Notes under the pieces: generated by a model
What the model was told of the DNA's origin: nothing
The model's input: only the letters and a program-made list of their open reading frames with translations
Databases searched by the model: none
Source: Raffaelea ambrosiae
Taxonomy: Eukaryota > Ascomycota > Sordariomycetes > Ophiostomatales > Ophiostomataceae
Assembly (NCBI GenBank): GCA_002778195.1
Contig: PCDI01000004.1
Coordinates: 630,074 to 694,073, forward strand
Direction: 5' to 3'
Length of the DNA stretch: 64,000 nt
Translations under genes and position numbers: made by a program
Shown: positions 20,112 through 32,125 of the stretch, piece after piece
Layout of the letters: every line of letters starts with the position of its first letter
How positions within the stretch are numbered: position 1 is the stretch's first letter

Positions 20112-22702
20112 ATGGACCAGCCAGCCATGGACCGACCAGCCGGTGCAGACACGGCCGTGGCTCCCCAGCCGCAACAGTCCAGAAAGTCGGGCAAATCGAG
20201 GGTGAGTGCGGCCTGTGTCCGCTGTCAGAGACGGAAAATCCGAGTAAGACAAGCCCGTTGCTTTCCCTCCGCGTAGGGCGCGCGCGCGCCCAGTCCCTTC
20301 CTGTGCCTGACGAGCCAGTGCGACGGCCTTCTCCCGTCCTGCAAGCCCTGCCAGCGAGCCGGCGCGGCCTGCACGAGCAGCAGCAAGCTGCGCGACCGCG
20401 ACATCCCCAAGACGTAAAGCAAAGGACATTCTCCCTTTCCATCCATCCACGTCTGCCCTCGTCTGCCCCGCCGCCACTGACTGCTGTGAGACCCCCAACA
20501 CAGATACATAGCCGAGCTGAAAAGCCGCGTTGCGTGGCTCGAGAGTACCGTCCGGGCCCGGTGTCCGGATGTGGACCTGGAAGCTGCACCGCGCGTCTCC
20601 GTGGCACCGACTGCCCGTAGTGAGGCAGCCGCTCCCCGGGCCGGCGACCAGAACGATCCCACACTCTGGACTGCCGCGTCTTCCTTCGTTCAGGGCAGCG
20701 ACGAGCCGCAGGGCCCTGCTGCTGGCCAGGACGGGCTGGCGTCCGCCTCCCCCGACACGCAATTTGGCGGGCTGGACCACGAGCTCGGGCTTGTGTCCAC
20801 CTCGGCCGGGACCGACCAGCGCTACATCGGCGCATCCAGCGGGTACTACTTTGCCAAGCTGATCCTGACGACTGTCGGCCGGAGAAGCCCGGGCGCGACC
20901 AGCACGAGCACGCCGGGGAACGCCCAGGAGCCGGCCGGGCCCGCTCGACACCTGCCGTCCGCCAGCAACATCCTGGAGATCGCGCCGTCGCCGCTACCAC
21001 GCACGTGCGACCTCGCCCGGCAGCTGTCGCTGACGTATTTCGAGACGGTGCACACGCAGTTCCCCTTCCTGCACCAGACGACGCACGAGGCAAGCATTGC
21101 GCGGGTGTACCAGCACGAGGCCACTGGCCGCGACCTCGACCCCGTCGTCCTCTTCCAGGTGAAGATGGTGCTGGCCATCGCCGCGACCATTCTGTCCCGG
21201 AGGGTCAAGGTGGCCTTGTCTGCCGAAGGCCTCTGCATCAGCGCCCTGAAGCACCTGGACCACATCGCCCTCGCCGGCTCCCTCCGCGGGCTGCAGTGCA
21301 CCCTGCTGCTGCTGATGTACGCGCTCAACAACCCCTCTGTCGGCCTGAACATGTGGTACATCCACCACCAGTGCATCGCGTCGCTCATCGACCTGGGCCT
21401 GCACTGCGACGTCTCCTCTGCCGCCACGCCTTCCTTGGTCGACCAGCAGCTGAGGCGGAGGGCCTTCCTGTGCGTGTACACCCTCGACAAAACGCTGTCG
21501 ACCATCATGGGCCGGCCGGCCGGGCTGCGAGACGAGGACTGCGACTGTCAGGTAGGCCATTTCTTTTTTTTCATGTCCACAGAGCCCCCCCCCCCCCCCG
21601 AGGTTCACCCACTCAACTCTATGCTGGCTCCTTCCCCCCCAGGTTCACCCACTGAACTCTATGCTGATTGACGGATTGCTTGGTTGCTCGTACGCAGCTG
21701 CCCGAAGACGTCGACGATGGCAACCTCTCCGAGACCAAACTCGTGGCTCGCGGGCCCGAAAGCCCGCCCACCCCTATATCGAATGCCCTCCACCTCTTCC
21801 GCTTGGCGCGCATGAACTCAGAGGTCAAGTATTTCCTCCACAACCGGTCCTCGCATTCCTTCTCCACCTATACCCGCCCTCCGGATCTGGATCTGCTGGC
21901 GTGGCAGCAGGTCATGCTGACGAGGCTGCGCCAGTGGGCGTCGGCGATTCCCCCAATCCAGCGAGAGGGATCCTACATCGCCGAACTCTCCGAGATCAAA
22001 TGCCACACCGTCATCATGCTGCTGCTGCGCCCCAGCCCCGCCGTTCGCCAGCCGTCCGAGGCGTCCTTGAAGACGTGCTACGAGAGCGCCGTCCAGAGCC
22101 TGCGCATCTACAACCGGCTGTACAAGAGGAACGTCCTCGCCTACAGCTGGGTCACTGTGCACGCCGTGTTCCTGGGCGTCTTGACCATGTTGTACTGCGT
22201 CTGGGTCATCCCCGACATCGCCATGTCCGTTCGCATAGACGCCCTGATGTCGGATCTGAAAGCCGGCTCCGACGTCCTGAGTGCCACCGGCGAGCATTGG
22301 CCACAGGCCAAGCGATGTCGGGATGCGCTGGAGACCTTGTCCAACGCGACCATCCGGTGGCTCTGTGACGTGCGGCAGCGGCAGGCGACGGGCGCCCAGC
22401 AGCCGGGGACGCAGAGCTGCTGGGCGAGCACGGCTACGCAGGCGGCCGACAGGCCTCCCTTGGATCCCGGACAGGCCGCGCCACTCACAAACGGCCCGGT
22501 ACCCAGCCACCGTGCGCTTGCACACGGCGAGGCCCGCATGTCCGTCGACGTGGACGCTCTTTCGCTGGATCCCATGGACTACCTCAGCGTTGACGTCTTC
22601 TCGTCGTTCCTGGAGCCCAGCGGAGATTCATACGGGGCGGGCGATATCAATTCCATCATCCAGGGGCTGTTCAGCGACTTCCAGCCCATGATAGATGCCT
22701 AG
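20112..22702 (+). CDS. Zn2Cys6 transcription factor with fungal-specific middle homology domain
   Basis: A 759-aa regulator, exons 20112-20243, 20319-20413, 20504-21551 and 21698-22702. The zinc cluster is complete after splicing: C35, C38, C45, C52, C55, C62. Intron 1 falls exactly between the third Cys and its preceding Arg. It is followed by a short linker and coiled segment (ELKSRVAWLEST). The central region has the usual fungal_trans features: LARQLSLTYFETVHTQFPFLH, LQCTLLLLMYALN, RRRAFLCVYTLDKTLS, GRPAGLRDEDCD and LPEDVDD. The last intron contains a tandem duplication. Its position, divergent from the HisD-like gene and next to the transporter and dehydrogenases, suggests it is the pathway-specific regulator; binding to the ATCCGC half-sites is a prediction. 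Confidence 0.93.
21601..21666. repeat. 40-bp tandem duplication inside regulator intron 3
   Basis: AGGTTCACCCACT-AACTCTATGCTG occurs at 21601 and again at 21641 (second copy partial). The duplication expands the intron to 146 nt and creates a spurious CCCCAG acceptor at 21642 that would be out of frame. Confidence 0.85.
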
Positions 22703-22963
22703 ACGAGGCAAGGTTGTAAGACAATGCGTGTATTTTATGAGTGTTCTTGGTTTTCGACGCTTGGAGCGCAGCGTGCTCCGCTATGATACAACAGCAACAA
22801 ATGCATAGACCGTCCGTTGCCAGAGACACGTGGTCCCGGCCAGTGGGAGCTATCGCTGCTCATGGTGCATAGCAGCATGTCTGCCAGTCGTGAAACAGCC
22901 GCTAATTCTGCTTCTGCACGTTCTGCTGTCCCATAATCTGGCCTGATTTCGCTCGCAGCCCAG

Positions 22964-23614
22964 CTAGAAGAAAGGCTGCTGGCCTCCACATGGGCCTCTC
23001 AGCCAGTCGAATGCATCCTCGATGACCAGTCTCATACCGTCCGTCGTGTTCAGCTCCTTGGCTTCCTCTTCGGTTGTCCAGCGCCAGTCCGAATGCTCAT
23101 TCAGGTTAATCTCAATCTGGTCATCTGCGACGGACACGACATAGTTGAGTTGAAAGACTGTCCGCGTAGCTGGGTGCTCTGTCCCGTCCGGTTGGGCAAC
23201 ACATATGTCGATTTCGCATGCCAGGGGCTTGAGCTCCGCAGAAATCGCTGTGACGTCCAGGTCTGTCACGTCCTTGACATTGCGAATGAGGCTATGTTGG
23301 ATGGAAGGATCTGCGTTCTCGACTAAGCCTCCCGGTATCTCAAAGGCGTTTGGGAAGTATTTTTCGTGGGCTGCCCTCTCCAGAAGGAGGATTCTTGGTG
23401 CCTGATCATCTTTGCCGTACTGCTTCTCAAAGGTGACTGCTCTGACGACGACTTCGTCGAAATGACTTCTAGTCAGGGCGAGTTGTCGGTTCCGAATGTC
23501 GACATGCGAGGATTCGAGAATCCAACCAGTGACGGACTAAGCGACCGGTATGTCTGTATCGATGGCGAAGGTGTTCTCCGTGGGGAAAAAATTCTCCATG
23601 GCGAAATCATTCAT
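22964..23614 (-). pseudogene. Nudix hydrolase-like gene with in-frame stop
   Basis: A single-exon frame of 216 codons from the ATG at 23614 (MNDFAMENFFPTEN) is interrupted by TAG at 23539-23537 (codon 26), then open to 22964. The remainder resembles fungal Nudix proteins: HFDEVVVRAVTF, RILLLERAAHEKYFPNAFEIPGG, EHSDWRWTTEEEAKEL. The Nudix box is degenerate: where the family has REUxEExGU this has RNVKDVTDL, so the metal-binding glutamates are missing. The stop could come from one C-to-T change in CAG. No GT..AG intron that would remove the TAG in frame is visible, and no Met follows before the domain. Loss of function is likely by two independent signs. Confidence 0.8.
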
Positions 23615-25524
23615 ACGCTTGGGGGCGTCGATGCGAAAGGCAGCTTAGGGATGCTTTTGTTGTTACTTTTGGATGGTTTGTGAAGCTTGTTTGGTCAAAG
23701 TTTGGCGAGAGAAAGTACGAGGCCGCGACCCACATATTATAGTTTCTTCTTCGTAATAGCGCAAACCTTATTTCATGATTACTCCCCAGGCGTAAATGTC
23801 CCCCGCCAGGCCCTGAAAGGCGCACACTCCTTCTTGTACTACAGCCTGTTTCAACATTTCCAGCACCCGGCGTGCTAACCAACTAGTTAGTTGCACCCGG
23901 CGCACCTTCCTGCACGGCTTTGCACACGTGGCACAAAACAAAATCAATAAATACATCAAAAATTAAAATCAAGTTTGAAAACACAGAAAAGTAGAAGAGC
24001 CTGTGCTGAAAAGAGTGCCCGTCTAATAACTTCTCCCCATCTCTGCGTGTGATTATGGCTCTTTGCCATGATACTTTCTTGCTAATAGCTGCTCACTGCT
24101 CCGAAACCGAGAGCCCAGTCAAACTGTTCTACTGTAACGAAAGGTCATCGGCCAGTTTATTATCTTTCTTTCTTTTTTTTACACAATCGCGATTTCAGCA
24201 AAGTCGTTTCCTTGGAGTTATACAGACTTAACTATTTGAAATATAGTGTTTCCTGGCCAGTCTTCCCGCACACCAAGAGTCGGGCCACCATGGGGACACA
24301 AGATCTCAACGTGTTGTGTCCGAGGCATTCAGAAGCGCCGCGTTTCCTGTAGAATGAGTGGTCGAGTCTGTCTCGCATTGTGTTGGTCTGATATGCATCT
24401 GGCCTTTGGGTGTGTTTAGGTATTGCAGGCCCAGTCACAGAGTTTAAGCAACATAGATGCCGTGCTGGAGCAACAGGATTGTACGAATATGAATGCCGGA
24501 ACTGCTACCGAAGATCCGAAGCATACCAAGACACACGGTCATGGACGTGGGCGTGATAAACGAACGAATGTAAAACGAGGAAGCCCGCAGTATGCCCTGA
24601 ATTTTACAGTAGTAGAACTGGATGGAGCACTTAACTCTAAATAGTTACGAGAAAAGGGTAGCCGCTCGGCTAAGGTCGGTAAGGTTATCGAATTACGTGC
24701 AGGGCGAAATCGCAAGTGCCACGGACGAAAACAGAAGAATCGATGACAATCTTTTTTTTTCTGTCTTTCGCCTCCCTTTTCCAAGAACTCCCAAGAAACA
24801 GCGTTGATCAACTCAATGTCAGAAAGCGGGTCCGTCCGGAGAACCCAACGAAATGGGATAGAAGCCCAGAGAACAAGCGTAGATGGAATCAGGTGGAAAA
24901 AGAGCAACCTTGTGAGGCAAAAAAATCAAAGAACAAGCAAAGAAAATAAAAGGGAGGCAGGGGAGCCAAGAGACAGGACTGGACTTGCCTCCTATGTGGA
25001 GTCTTGCCTCAGCACTAAGGACAAAGCCAATAATAGGACTTTTGGTGCATTCTTAAGCGAAGTGCGAAGTACCGAGACAGACACGAGTCAAAAGGAGAGT
25101 CACCCAGAGAGAGTTGGGTTTGTTGAGAGAATGACAAGACAACCGGCTCGTCGTGATCGATCGTGCCGTCTACACTTTATTGTCAAACCCGGATTCCAAT
25201 TCCAAGAAAAATTCGGATGTCTCTCTATACAATGGCATCATGGGGAGAGTGTGTTATCTCCTATGTACAGTTTTCTCTACGCCTCTCCTGACCATCTCTT
25301 CTCCTGTTTTCTTCTCCATAGGGTATCGTTGATTCCTGCTATAGCCTGCTGTAGCAGGCTTGTTGTGGTCCTTGTGTTTGTGCTGATTTTGCTCTTGTTC
25401 CTGCGTGCCGTTTGAATTACGTTGATTCGCTGCTAAAGGGAATTGTGACGAAAGGGGAAAGGAATCGCTCGCTCCAGATGTAGAAAATCGTGTTCTTCTT
25501 GTTGTCTCGTCTCTTCTGTGCTTC
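23615..25524. other. Intergenic 1.9 kb
   Basis: No supported gene or RNA is seen. The sequence is AT-richer than flanking genes, with A and T homopolymer runs. A long plus-strand frame at 24804-25415 has low-complexity composition and no recognisable domain. Confidence 0.55.
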
Positions 25525-26980
25525 TTACAGGGCCCTCGGACCCTGGTCCTCGTGGAAGGATATCCGCACCAGGTCCACCCGCTTGGCAATGCCGTTGTGA
25601 ATCCGGTAGGTCGGGGTGCTGGGCCCAAGATCGCTGTCGCGATCACCGTCGCCCTCCCTGGTCGAGTCGGTGAATATGTACCGCTCGTCGCTCTTGCGCT
25701 CGGCGTTGCTCCTTTCCGGGCCGGCCGAGATCGAGGTGGTGCGACGGCTCTTGCCGTTCTCGCGCCATGTGGCCGGGTTGTGGCTACGGATTTCGCCGTG
25801 GTTGTTGCCAACGCCCTGGCCGGAGACGTTGGAGAGGTTGTAGCCGTTGCTACCGACGCGGCGGCCGGCCTCGTCGAAGTAATAAGAAGCGTTCTTGGTG
25901 GAGCCAAAGATGCGCGGGAAGATACGGCCCATGGGCTGCTTGAGGACGGGCAGGCAAGTGCTGATGGTGCCGAGGTTGGCCTCGACGATGGTCCAGATAC
26001 CACGGGGGATGAAATTGAAGGTCAGGTCATCTTTGTTCCGAAGAGAATTCTGGACCGAGGTGACGCGAACGATGGAGGTGACAGTGACGCTGGAAACGGA
26101 GGCTGGATTAGCTGATGAACGGCTACTCTGGGGAGCAGAACATAATCAAAGAGAAAATAAAAGAAAAAAAGAAAAAAAGGAAAAAAAATCAATAGTCAAT
26201 AGTCCAAAAAAGAAGAACTAGAGCCTTCCTCTTACAAACTACCCAGCATGAAGATGCCAATCAGGAGAAACTTGTCACGGAAGCTCAGCTTCAGGGCCAG
26301 GATGGATGGGACCGGCAAGGCCAGAACCATGACGTCGGTGACGATGTTGCCGACGGCATAGGCCACCCAGAAGACGTTGGAGTCGATGCAGCGGGCGTCG
26401 ACAGTCTTGTCCCAGGCGCCGGCAATCGGCACGCACTGGCCGATGGTGGCGCCGACGGTGGCAATGGTCCAGCCGATGACGATGAAGAGGACCACGCCGG
26501 CAGCCATGCGGAATTGGCGGGAGATGAAGATGCGCAGGTAGAGCAGGACCATGGCGACCTTGTTGAGGCCGACGGTGACCTTGTAGGGCGTCTGGGCGAC
26601 GAAGAATTGCTTGAGGGCGATGCGCAGATGGTTCTTGGGGATATCGGCCTTGTGCATGCCGTAGCCATTGCTGATCGCGAGGCACATCATGGTTGACAGG
26701 ACGATCGAGGAGGCCTGGAGGTGGGGGAGGGGGGGGGCGTGGTTAGTGCGTAGTCGATTCCCACGGCAAAAGTGGCATGCCAGATGCCTCCGTGCCAACT
26801 TACCAAGGCAACCGCAACGGCAAGGTCGTCCCAGCCGAGCCTGCCCATGCGGATGCGGGTGATGATGCGGGCAAGGACGAACACGCCGGCCAGGATAATC
26901 ATCACGACGGCCGCAATGTACAGCTTGTAACCACTGTCGTCAAGCCCGTTGTGCGGGTAGCCCATGCCATAGGGCCCCAT
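25525..26980 (-). CDS. SAT4/PTH11-type rhodopsin-domain integral membrane protein
   Basis: A 406-aa seven-helix protein of the fungal rhodopsin-domain (SAT4/PTH11-related) family. Exons (minus): 26980-26804, 26714-26236, 26089-25525; introns 26715-26803 (branch GCACTAACC) and 26090-26235. Seen: hydrophobic helices such as YIAAVVMIILAGVFVLARI; the LGWDD motif after helix 2; QFFVAQTPYKVTVGLNKVAMVLLYLRIF; Cys residues in GQCVPIAGAWD and DARCID typical of an extracellular disulfide; and WTIVEANLGTISTCLP in the last helix. The ~110-residue C-terminal tail is hydrophilic and Ser/Arg-rich, as expected for a cytosolic tail. No CFEM domain is present. The start at 26980 was chosen because the peptide MGPYGMGYPHNGLDDSGY leads directly into helix 1. 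Ligand and signalling role unknown. Confidence 0.9.
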
Positions 26981-29900
26981 CGTGGCCAGGCGCAGCAGTG
27001 GGCCTGGCAGACAGGACAACGAACTGCTTTTGCGTGCACCGGCCCCAGACGAATATGGGGGGGGCGAGGGAGGGAAAGAAACGGGAGCCTCTGGGGTGGC
27101 AGGAAACAACGGTGACGGTCGAAATGTGGTATCGAAAGGACAAGGGGAAGGGGAGGAGGAGAAGGGGATCTACGAACAGAGGCCTGCTCATGACATATAA
27201 GAGTATCCCGCGAAGGACCATGCGGCCCGGGGGGGGCCCTGCAGGGCCGATTATGGAAAGCATCGAGGCGCAAACTGACACCCGGGATGGGGTTTCTGCT
27301 GAAGAGGGCATGGGGTCTTTCTTCCCCCGTCGGATGCTTCTTGTTTAGGGTGCGGCAACGCCGATCGTGGCCCCCAAGTCCCACGTTTGCATAGTCCGCA
27401 CACGTGTGGACATACTCGTAAGGGATGTGTTTACACACGCCCAGTTCTGGGTCAAAGGCCCAGCCATGTAGGAGAGGATGCCTGGCAGCCAATATGAGTC
27501 TATCGCATAACACGTATGGCTATGTGCCCGTAGCTCGTTTCAACAGAGACCCCCAATGTGAATAGTGCAACGGTCTGTTCCCGCTTGGCTCCCTTGACAA
27601 GGCATCTTTGCATGCGAGGCATAGTCCAATGCATCGCAGGTTCCTAGCACGGCAGTGCTCGTAGGGGTTCGGACCGAGCAGCAGGTACGTGAGTACTGGG
27701 TACACCATGGGCAGAGTTTGCAAGCTTCATCTGCAGGCGTTTGCAGGCGTTTGCAGGCATTTTCGCTGGTGAGATTTTAGTGTCACCGTGCGTGGCGGCG
27801 TTATCCTCGTCCTGGCAGGTCCCTGTTCAGCTTGTCTCCTCTACGGGCTCGGCAAACTCGATGCGGCGATGACGGACCTGATGGTGCCGGCAAGACCAAG
27901 CTGAGCCTGCCCCAACCTGCCGTGGTGTGCGCTAGAGTTTGACACCCACCCGTATAAGTTTAACTGCTTACGGTGACTCGCATAACAAATTGTGGCCCCC
28001 GATGCAGCTCTGCAGGATCTAATCTGGACCAGTGTCAGAGAAGGGGGGGCCTGGTGATTCTCGTTCGAAATGCCCGTACCGCATCTTACTACTATGTAAC
28101 TACTCGTATGAACTGGCAACATGTTCTCTAAGAAGGCGTGCTAGCTCGTTCAGCGGACCCACCAGCCCCTGAGAGAAGCCAATGCTCCTCTGTCCAGAGA
28201 CTTGGGAAAGAGTGATGGAATTGACGCACTTTCCTTATTTGGCATGAGTTCAGTGCCAATTCCCGCCTTGTTTGAGCGAGCCTCTTGCTGAGTCAGTCGG
28301 TCACGTCTCTCGTAACTTTTCAGATACAAGGAGAGGACAGAGAAAAAGGTGTGCATATCCCGCATCTTTCAACAAACTACGGCTCCCTTTCTTCTTCCCT
28401 CGTTCGCCACCCGCCGTCGAAACTCTTTCTCTCTTGTTGGCGGGGAAAGCCTCTGGCGCTCCCGGAAGCGGATCGTGTCTGACAGACGACCGTCGCCACG
28501 AGTTTCGACGAAGTCTAGCGCAGGGTTGATGGGCACGCCATAACCCCGTCTTGGTGCTAGCGGTTTTGCGTGATATTGCTGCGGATTCTGGCAGGTCTTG
28601 ACTAGTCTCCCCGCTGGGTTTGCGCAACAGGGAGCATCTCTTCGGCGCGAGGGTGTGTACCTTGCCGGTCAGATACAAGGCAATCACGGGTGAGAGAGGG
28701 TGTGCTCGTATGCGTATTTATTTCGTACTGTGAATAAGATACACGATCGAAGAACCGGATTCTTTGGTCGTCTATGACGCCCCCTTGCAACGAGGCCTCT
28801 GGTGCTGTCGCCAATTCCATTTATGCGTACACCGTATTCCCGTTTGCCGGGACACACGCAGGGAAAACGGCGTCGCATTGCCGGGCTCCATGGCATGGGG
28901 ATTGGTCTTGCGCGCATGTGTGTAACACAAGGCCAACAACATCGTGGTTCCATGGTTCCATGGTTTGGTAGTGCGCAGCTACTCTGTATGAGGAATTTAT
29001 GCGAAATGAGGGGGCCAGCTAACGGCGGCGGAAGATTCTGGCACTTGTAGGCGAATGCAACGAGCCGAACAGCCAGAGGTCTCGCCTAAGCACTCTCTCC
29101 GTCCCAACCACATGCCTTCAGCATGACGAACGTCGGATCGTTACGATGGCAAGATACATCTCAGAGCAAGCCATCTCTGTCCGGGGTGGTTGTCACCTTG
29201 CCAGAGACAGCCAGCATGGACGGACATCCTTGTTCGGTTGTGTAGCAATAAGATATTGCTCGCCCTCAGGAATACTTGCTGCTCTCCGGGCCGAATGTGC
29301 TTGGCGGCTTTTGGAAGGGGTACATGGGATTGATGACCTTTCTTCCCAGCTTCCCGGTGGATACGCAGGCCGTTAAGCCTAGCGCCGCTAGCCTGGGGAA
29401 AATTTGTGCGCCACTGCAGAGCTTTCGGGGTGTTTAGAGCTTTCTCAAGCGACTGCGTGCTACACAACCAACTAGGTTCCTGCAGGTGAGATAGGCAATT
29501 GGACATTGGCTAGAGGCAAAGATGGTAAGACACCTGACAACGCAGCTTGACTCTTGGAGCGGCAACTTGCGGTTGTGTCCTGATTCTGTCAGCCTCTCCT
29601 AAATGGCCTCACAGCCAACAGAAATGCCGGCAGCGGCGCGCCCCGGGCAAACAGCAGACTGGCGGCCAGCACTCATGAAGGACGGGGGCAGGATATTTCG
29701 GCGCCCACGCATCGAGCACGATGCAGTATCGGTGGGAGCGTGCTCCCTCCCATCCTATAGGAGTGGGCCGCCAACCCTGGACAGACTCCACCCCGGTCGT
29801 CCTGGGTCGTCTTGCCAGCTGCCATGGTAGACACCATTACCCGCGGCAAGCCCACGGCAGGGCCTGGGAATAGAGAAGAATCCAGGGTAGCCGAGTGAGG

Positions 29901-30228
29901 CAGCTCGCGCCATTGCTTCCGTCTCCACGTGGAAGGATTCCTCCTCCACAGCTGGCCGCCCACGCCGGATGCAGGCGCCTCCTATCTTCAGGGTCGGGCT
30001 GTCTTCCGTTGTCCAACTACCCGCCAGCCGCGAGTCCCGTTTTCTGTGGTGCTTTTTGGACTCTTTCTCTGTCTGGTGAGCGTCTTTTTGCGAGCCTGCG
30101 CCTGTTGTCTGCTGGGAGGCTTTCTCTGTGCGCGCGCGCGTCTCCGTATCTGTGTCCTGTCCGCACACTGCCGCTCGTGAGCTTCCTCTTCGGGTCCCCA
30201 TTCCTCTTTCTTTCCTACTCCTCTCCCT
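26981..30228. other. Gene-poor 3.2 kb region
   Basis: No gene is supported on either strand. It contains G-runs, a short TGCAGGCGTT tandem repeat near 27730-27763, and a doubled CATGGTTC at about 28949-28964. The final part (about 29880-30228) is pyrimidine-rich with TCT/CTC runs, typical of a fungal promoter/5' leader for the esterase at 30229. Confidence 0.55.
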
Positions 30229-32125
30229 ATGCTCTCGGCAGTCTTCGCCGCGGCGCTCGCCCTCGGCGTCTCCGTCGTCCGGGCGGCGCCGGCCTGCGGC
30301 TCCTGTGCAGACGCCGCGCAGAAGTTCCTCGCCGTCAACTCGACCAACGGTCCCATCATCGGCCACTTTGCCAACACCACGGGCTGCGTCGTCGAGTACC
30401 TGGGCATCCCGTACGCCAAGCCGCCCGTGGGCGACCTGCGGTTCGCCGCGCCCGAGGCGTACGCCGGCTCCGAGTCCTACGAGGCCCTCGAGTACGGCTA
30501 CGACTGCCCGCTGACCGCCTCCAGCCCGGTCAACTACCCCAACTTCACGGCGCAGGCCCAGCGCATCGTCAACTACTTTGCCTCGGCCGCCGGCACGCCC
30601 CAGAGCGAGGACTGCCTGACGCTCAACGTCTGGACCAAGCCGACCATCAATGCCTACAACGCCAAGAAGCCTGTGCTGGTCTTCTTCTACGGCGGCCGTA
30701 CGTTATTTTTCTCTTTTTTTCTCGCTTCGGTCGTTTCTCTTTTCCTCGCTTCGCTCGTTTCTCTTTCTTCCTCGCTTCGCTCGTCTCTCTTTCTTCCTCG
30801 CTTCGCTCGTTTCTCCTTTTTCCTCGCTTCGCTCGTTTCTCTTTTTCCTCACTTCGCTCGTTTCTCTTTTTCCTCGCTTCGCTCGCTTCCCTCGTCCATT
30901 GCCTCTCACTCTCTTGTCCTCCTGCATTGGTCTCTGTTCTCGCTCAGCACTAACTCCTTCAGGCTTCTCCATCGGCAACACCGACAGCCCTTTCTACACC
31001 GGCAAGTATTTTGCCGAGGCCCAGGACATTGTGGTCGTGACTGTCAACTACCGCATCAATGTCTTTGGCTTCCCCGGCGCCCCTGGCGAGACCCAGAACC
31101 TGGGCCTGCGCGACCAGCGCCTCGCCGTCGAGTGGGTGCGCGACAACATTGCCCAGTTTGGCGGCGACGCGTCCAAGATCACCATCAGCGGCCAGTCGTC
31201 CGGCGGCGTCTCCGTCGACTACTGGGCCTACGCCTACGCGGAGGACCCCATTGCCCACGCCATCATTGCCACCTCCGGCAACGCCTTCAGCTTCCCCCAG
31301 AACACCGTCGCCCTCCAGGAGAGCAACTGGGCCGCCCTTGTCGACGCCGTCAACTGCACGGACGCCGCCGACACCATGGCCTGCGTGCGCGCCGTCGACT
31401 GGACCGACATCAAGACGGCCGCCGCCTCCGTCAAGGCCAGCAAGAGCACCAGCGTGCTGCGCTCCATCCCCGGCTTCTGGCCCACGCCCGACAACGAGGT
31501 CGTCTACGCCTCGGCGGACTACGTGGGCCTGACCGCCAGCGGCCGCTACGCCCAGCTGCCCATCTTCTTTGGCAACAACCACAACGAGAACGGCTACTAC
31601 CAGATCCCGGCCTACGCCCAGGGCGTCGTGCCCACCGCGGCCCAGGTCGCCAGCTTCCTGCTCGAGTCGTTCACGTGCCCCGTGGCCTACCAGGTGCAGG
31701 CCCGCCGCGACCAGGGCGTGCGGTCGTACGCCTACCGCTACTTTGCCGACTGGGACAACACCCGCCTCTACCCGACCTCGGGCGCCTACCACGGCGTCGA
31801 CCTGCACATGGTCTTTGGCGCCTCGGAAGACGTCAGCGGCCTGCCCACCTCGGCGGCGCAGCGCCAGCTGACCGTCCTCATGCAGACCGCCTGGTTCGCC
31901 TTTGCCAACGACCCGTACAACGGCCTCGCCGGCCTCGGCTGGCCCCCGTTCGACCCCAGTACCGACTCGCTCATCCAGCTGGGCCTCAACAACAGCCCCG
32001 TGGCCAGCTTCACCAACCCGTCCGTGTACAACGCGCCCTGCTCTACCGTGACCATGGGCGCCCTCGGCACGGCCGCCGCGACAACGGCCACGACGTCTAC
32101 GACGGCCTCCGCAACGAGCTCATAG
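30229..32125 (+). CDS. Secreted type-B carboxylesterase / lipase
   Basis: A 543-aa alpha/beta-hydrolase of the carboxylesterase type-B (cholinesterase-like) family. Exons 30229-30697 and 30963-32125; the intron splits an Arg codon and restores the oxyanion region FFYGGRFSIGN. Seen: signal peptide (MLSAVFAAALALGVSVVRA); GIPYAKPPVGDLRF; the family signature SEDCLTLNVW; the nucleophile elbow GQSSGG (Ser at 31196-31198); an acidic partner in GNNHNENGYY; and the catalytic His in AYHGVDLHMVFG. All triad positions are filled, so it should be active on carboxyl esters outside the cell. The C-terminus is a Thr/Ser/Ala-rich tail without a GPI-type hydrophobic end. The intron is unusually long for this window (265 nt) because of a minisatellite. 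Confidence 0.93.
30708..30890. repeat. Intronic minisatellite, CTCGCTTCGCTCGTTTCTC units
   Basis: At least seven imperfect tandem copies of a ~22-bp pyrimidine-rich unit (CCTCGCTTCGCTCGTTTCTC plus a T tract) fill most of the single carboxylesterase intron. Confidence 0.9.

Noticed and set aside
24804..25415. 203-codon plus-strand frame
   Set aside because: Composition is unlike neighbouring genes, with no domain, no introns and a tail of repeated Leu/Val codons; not supported.
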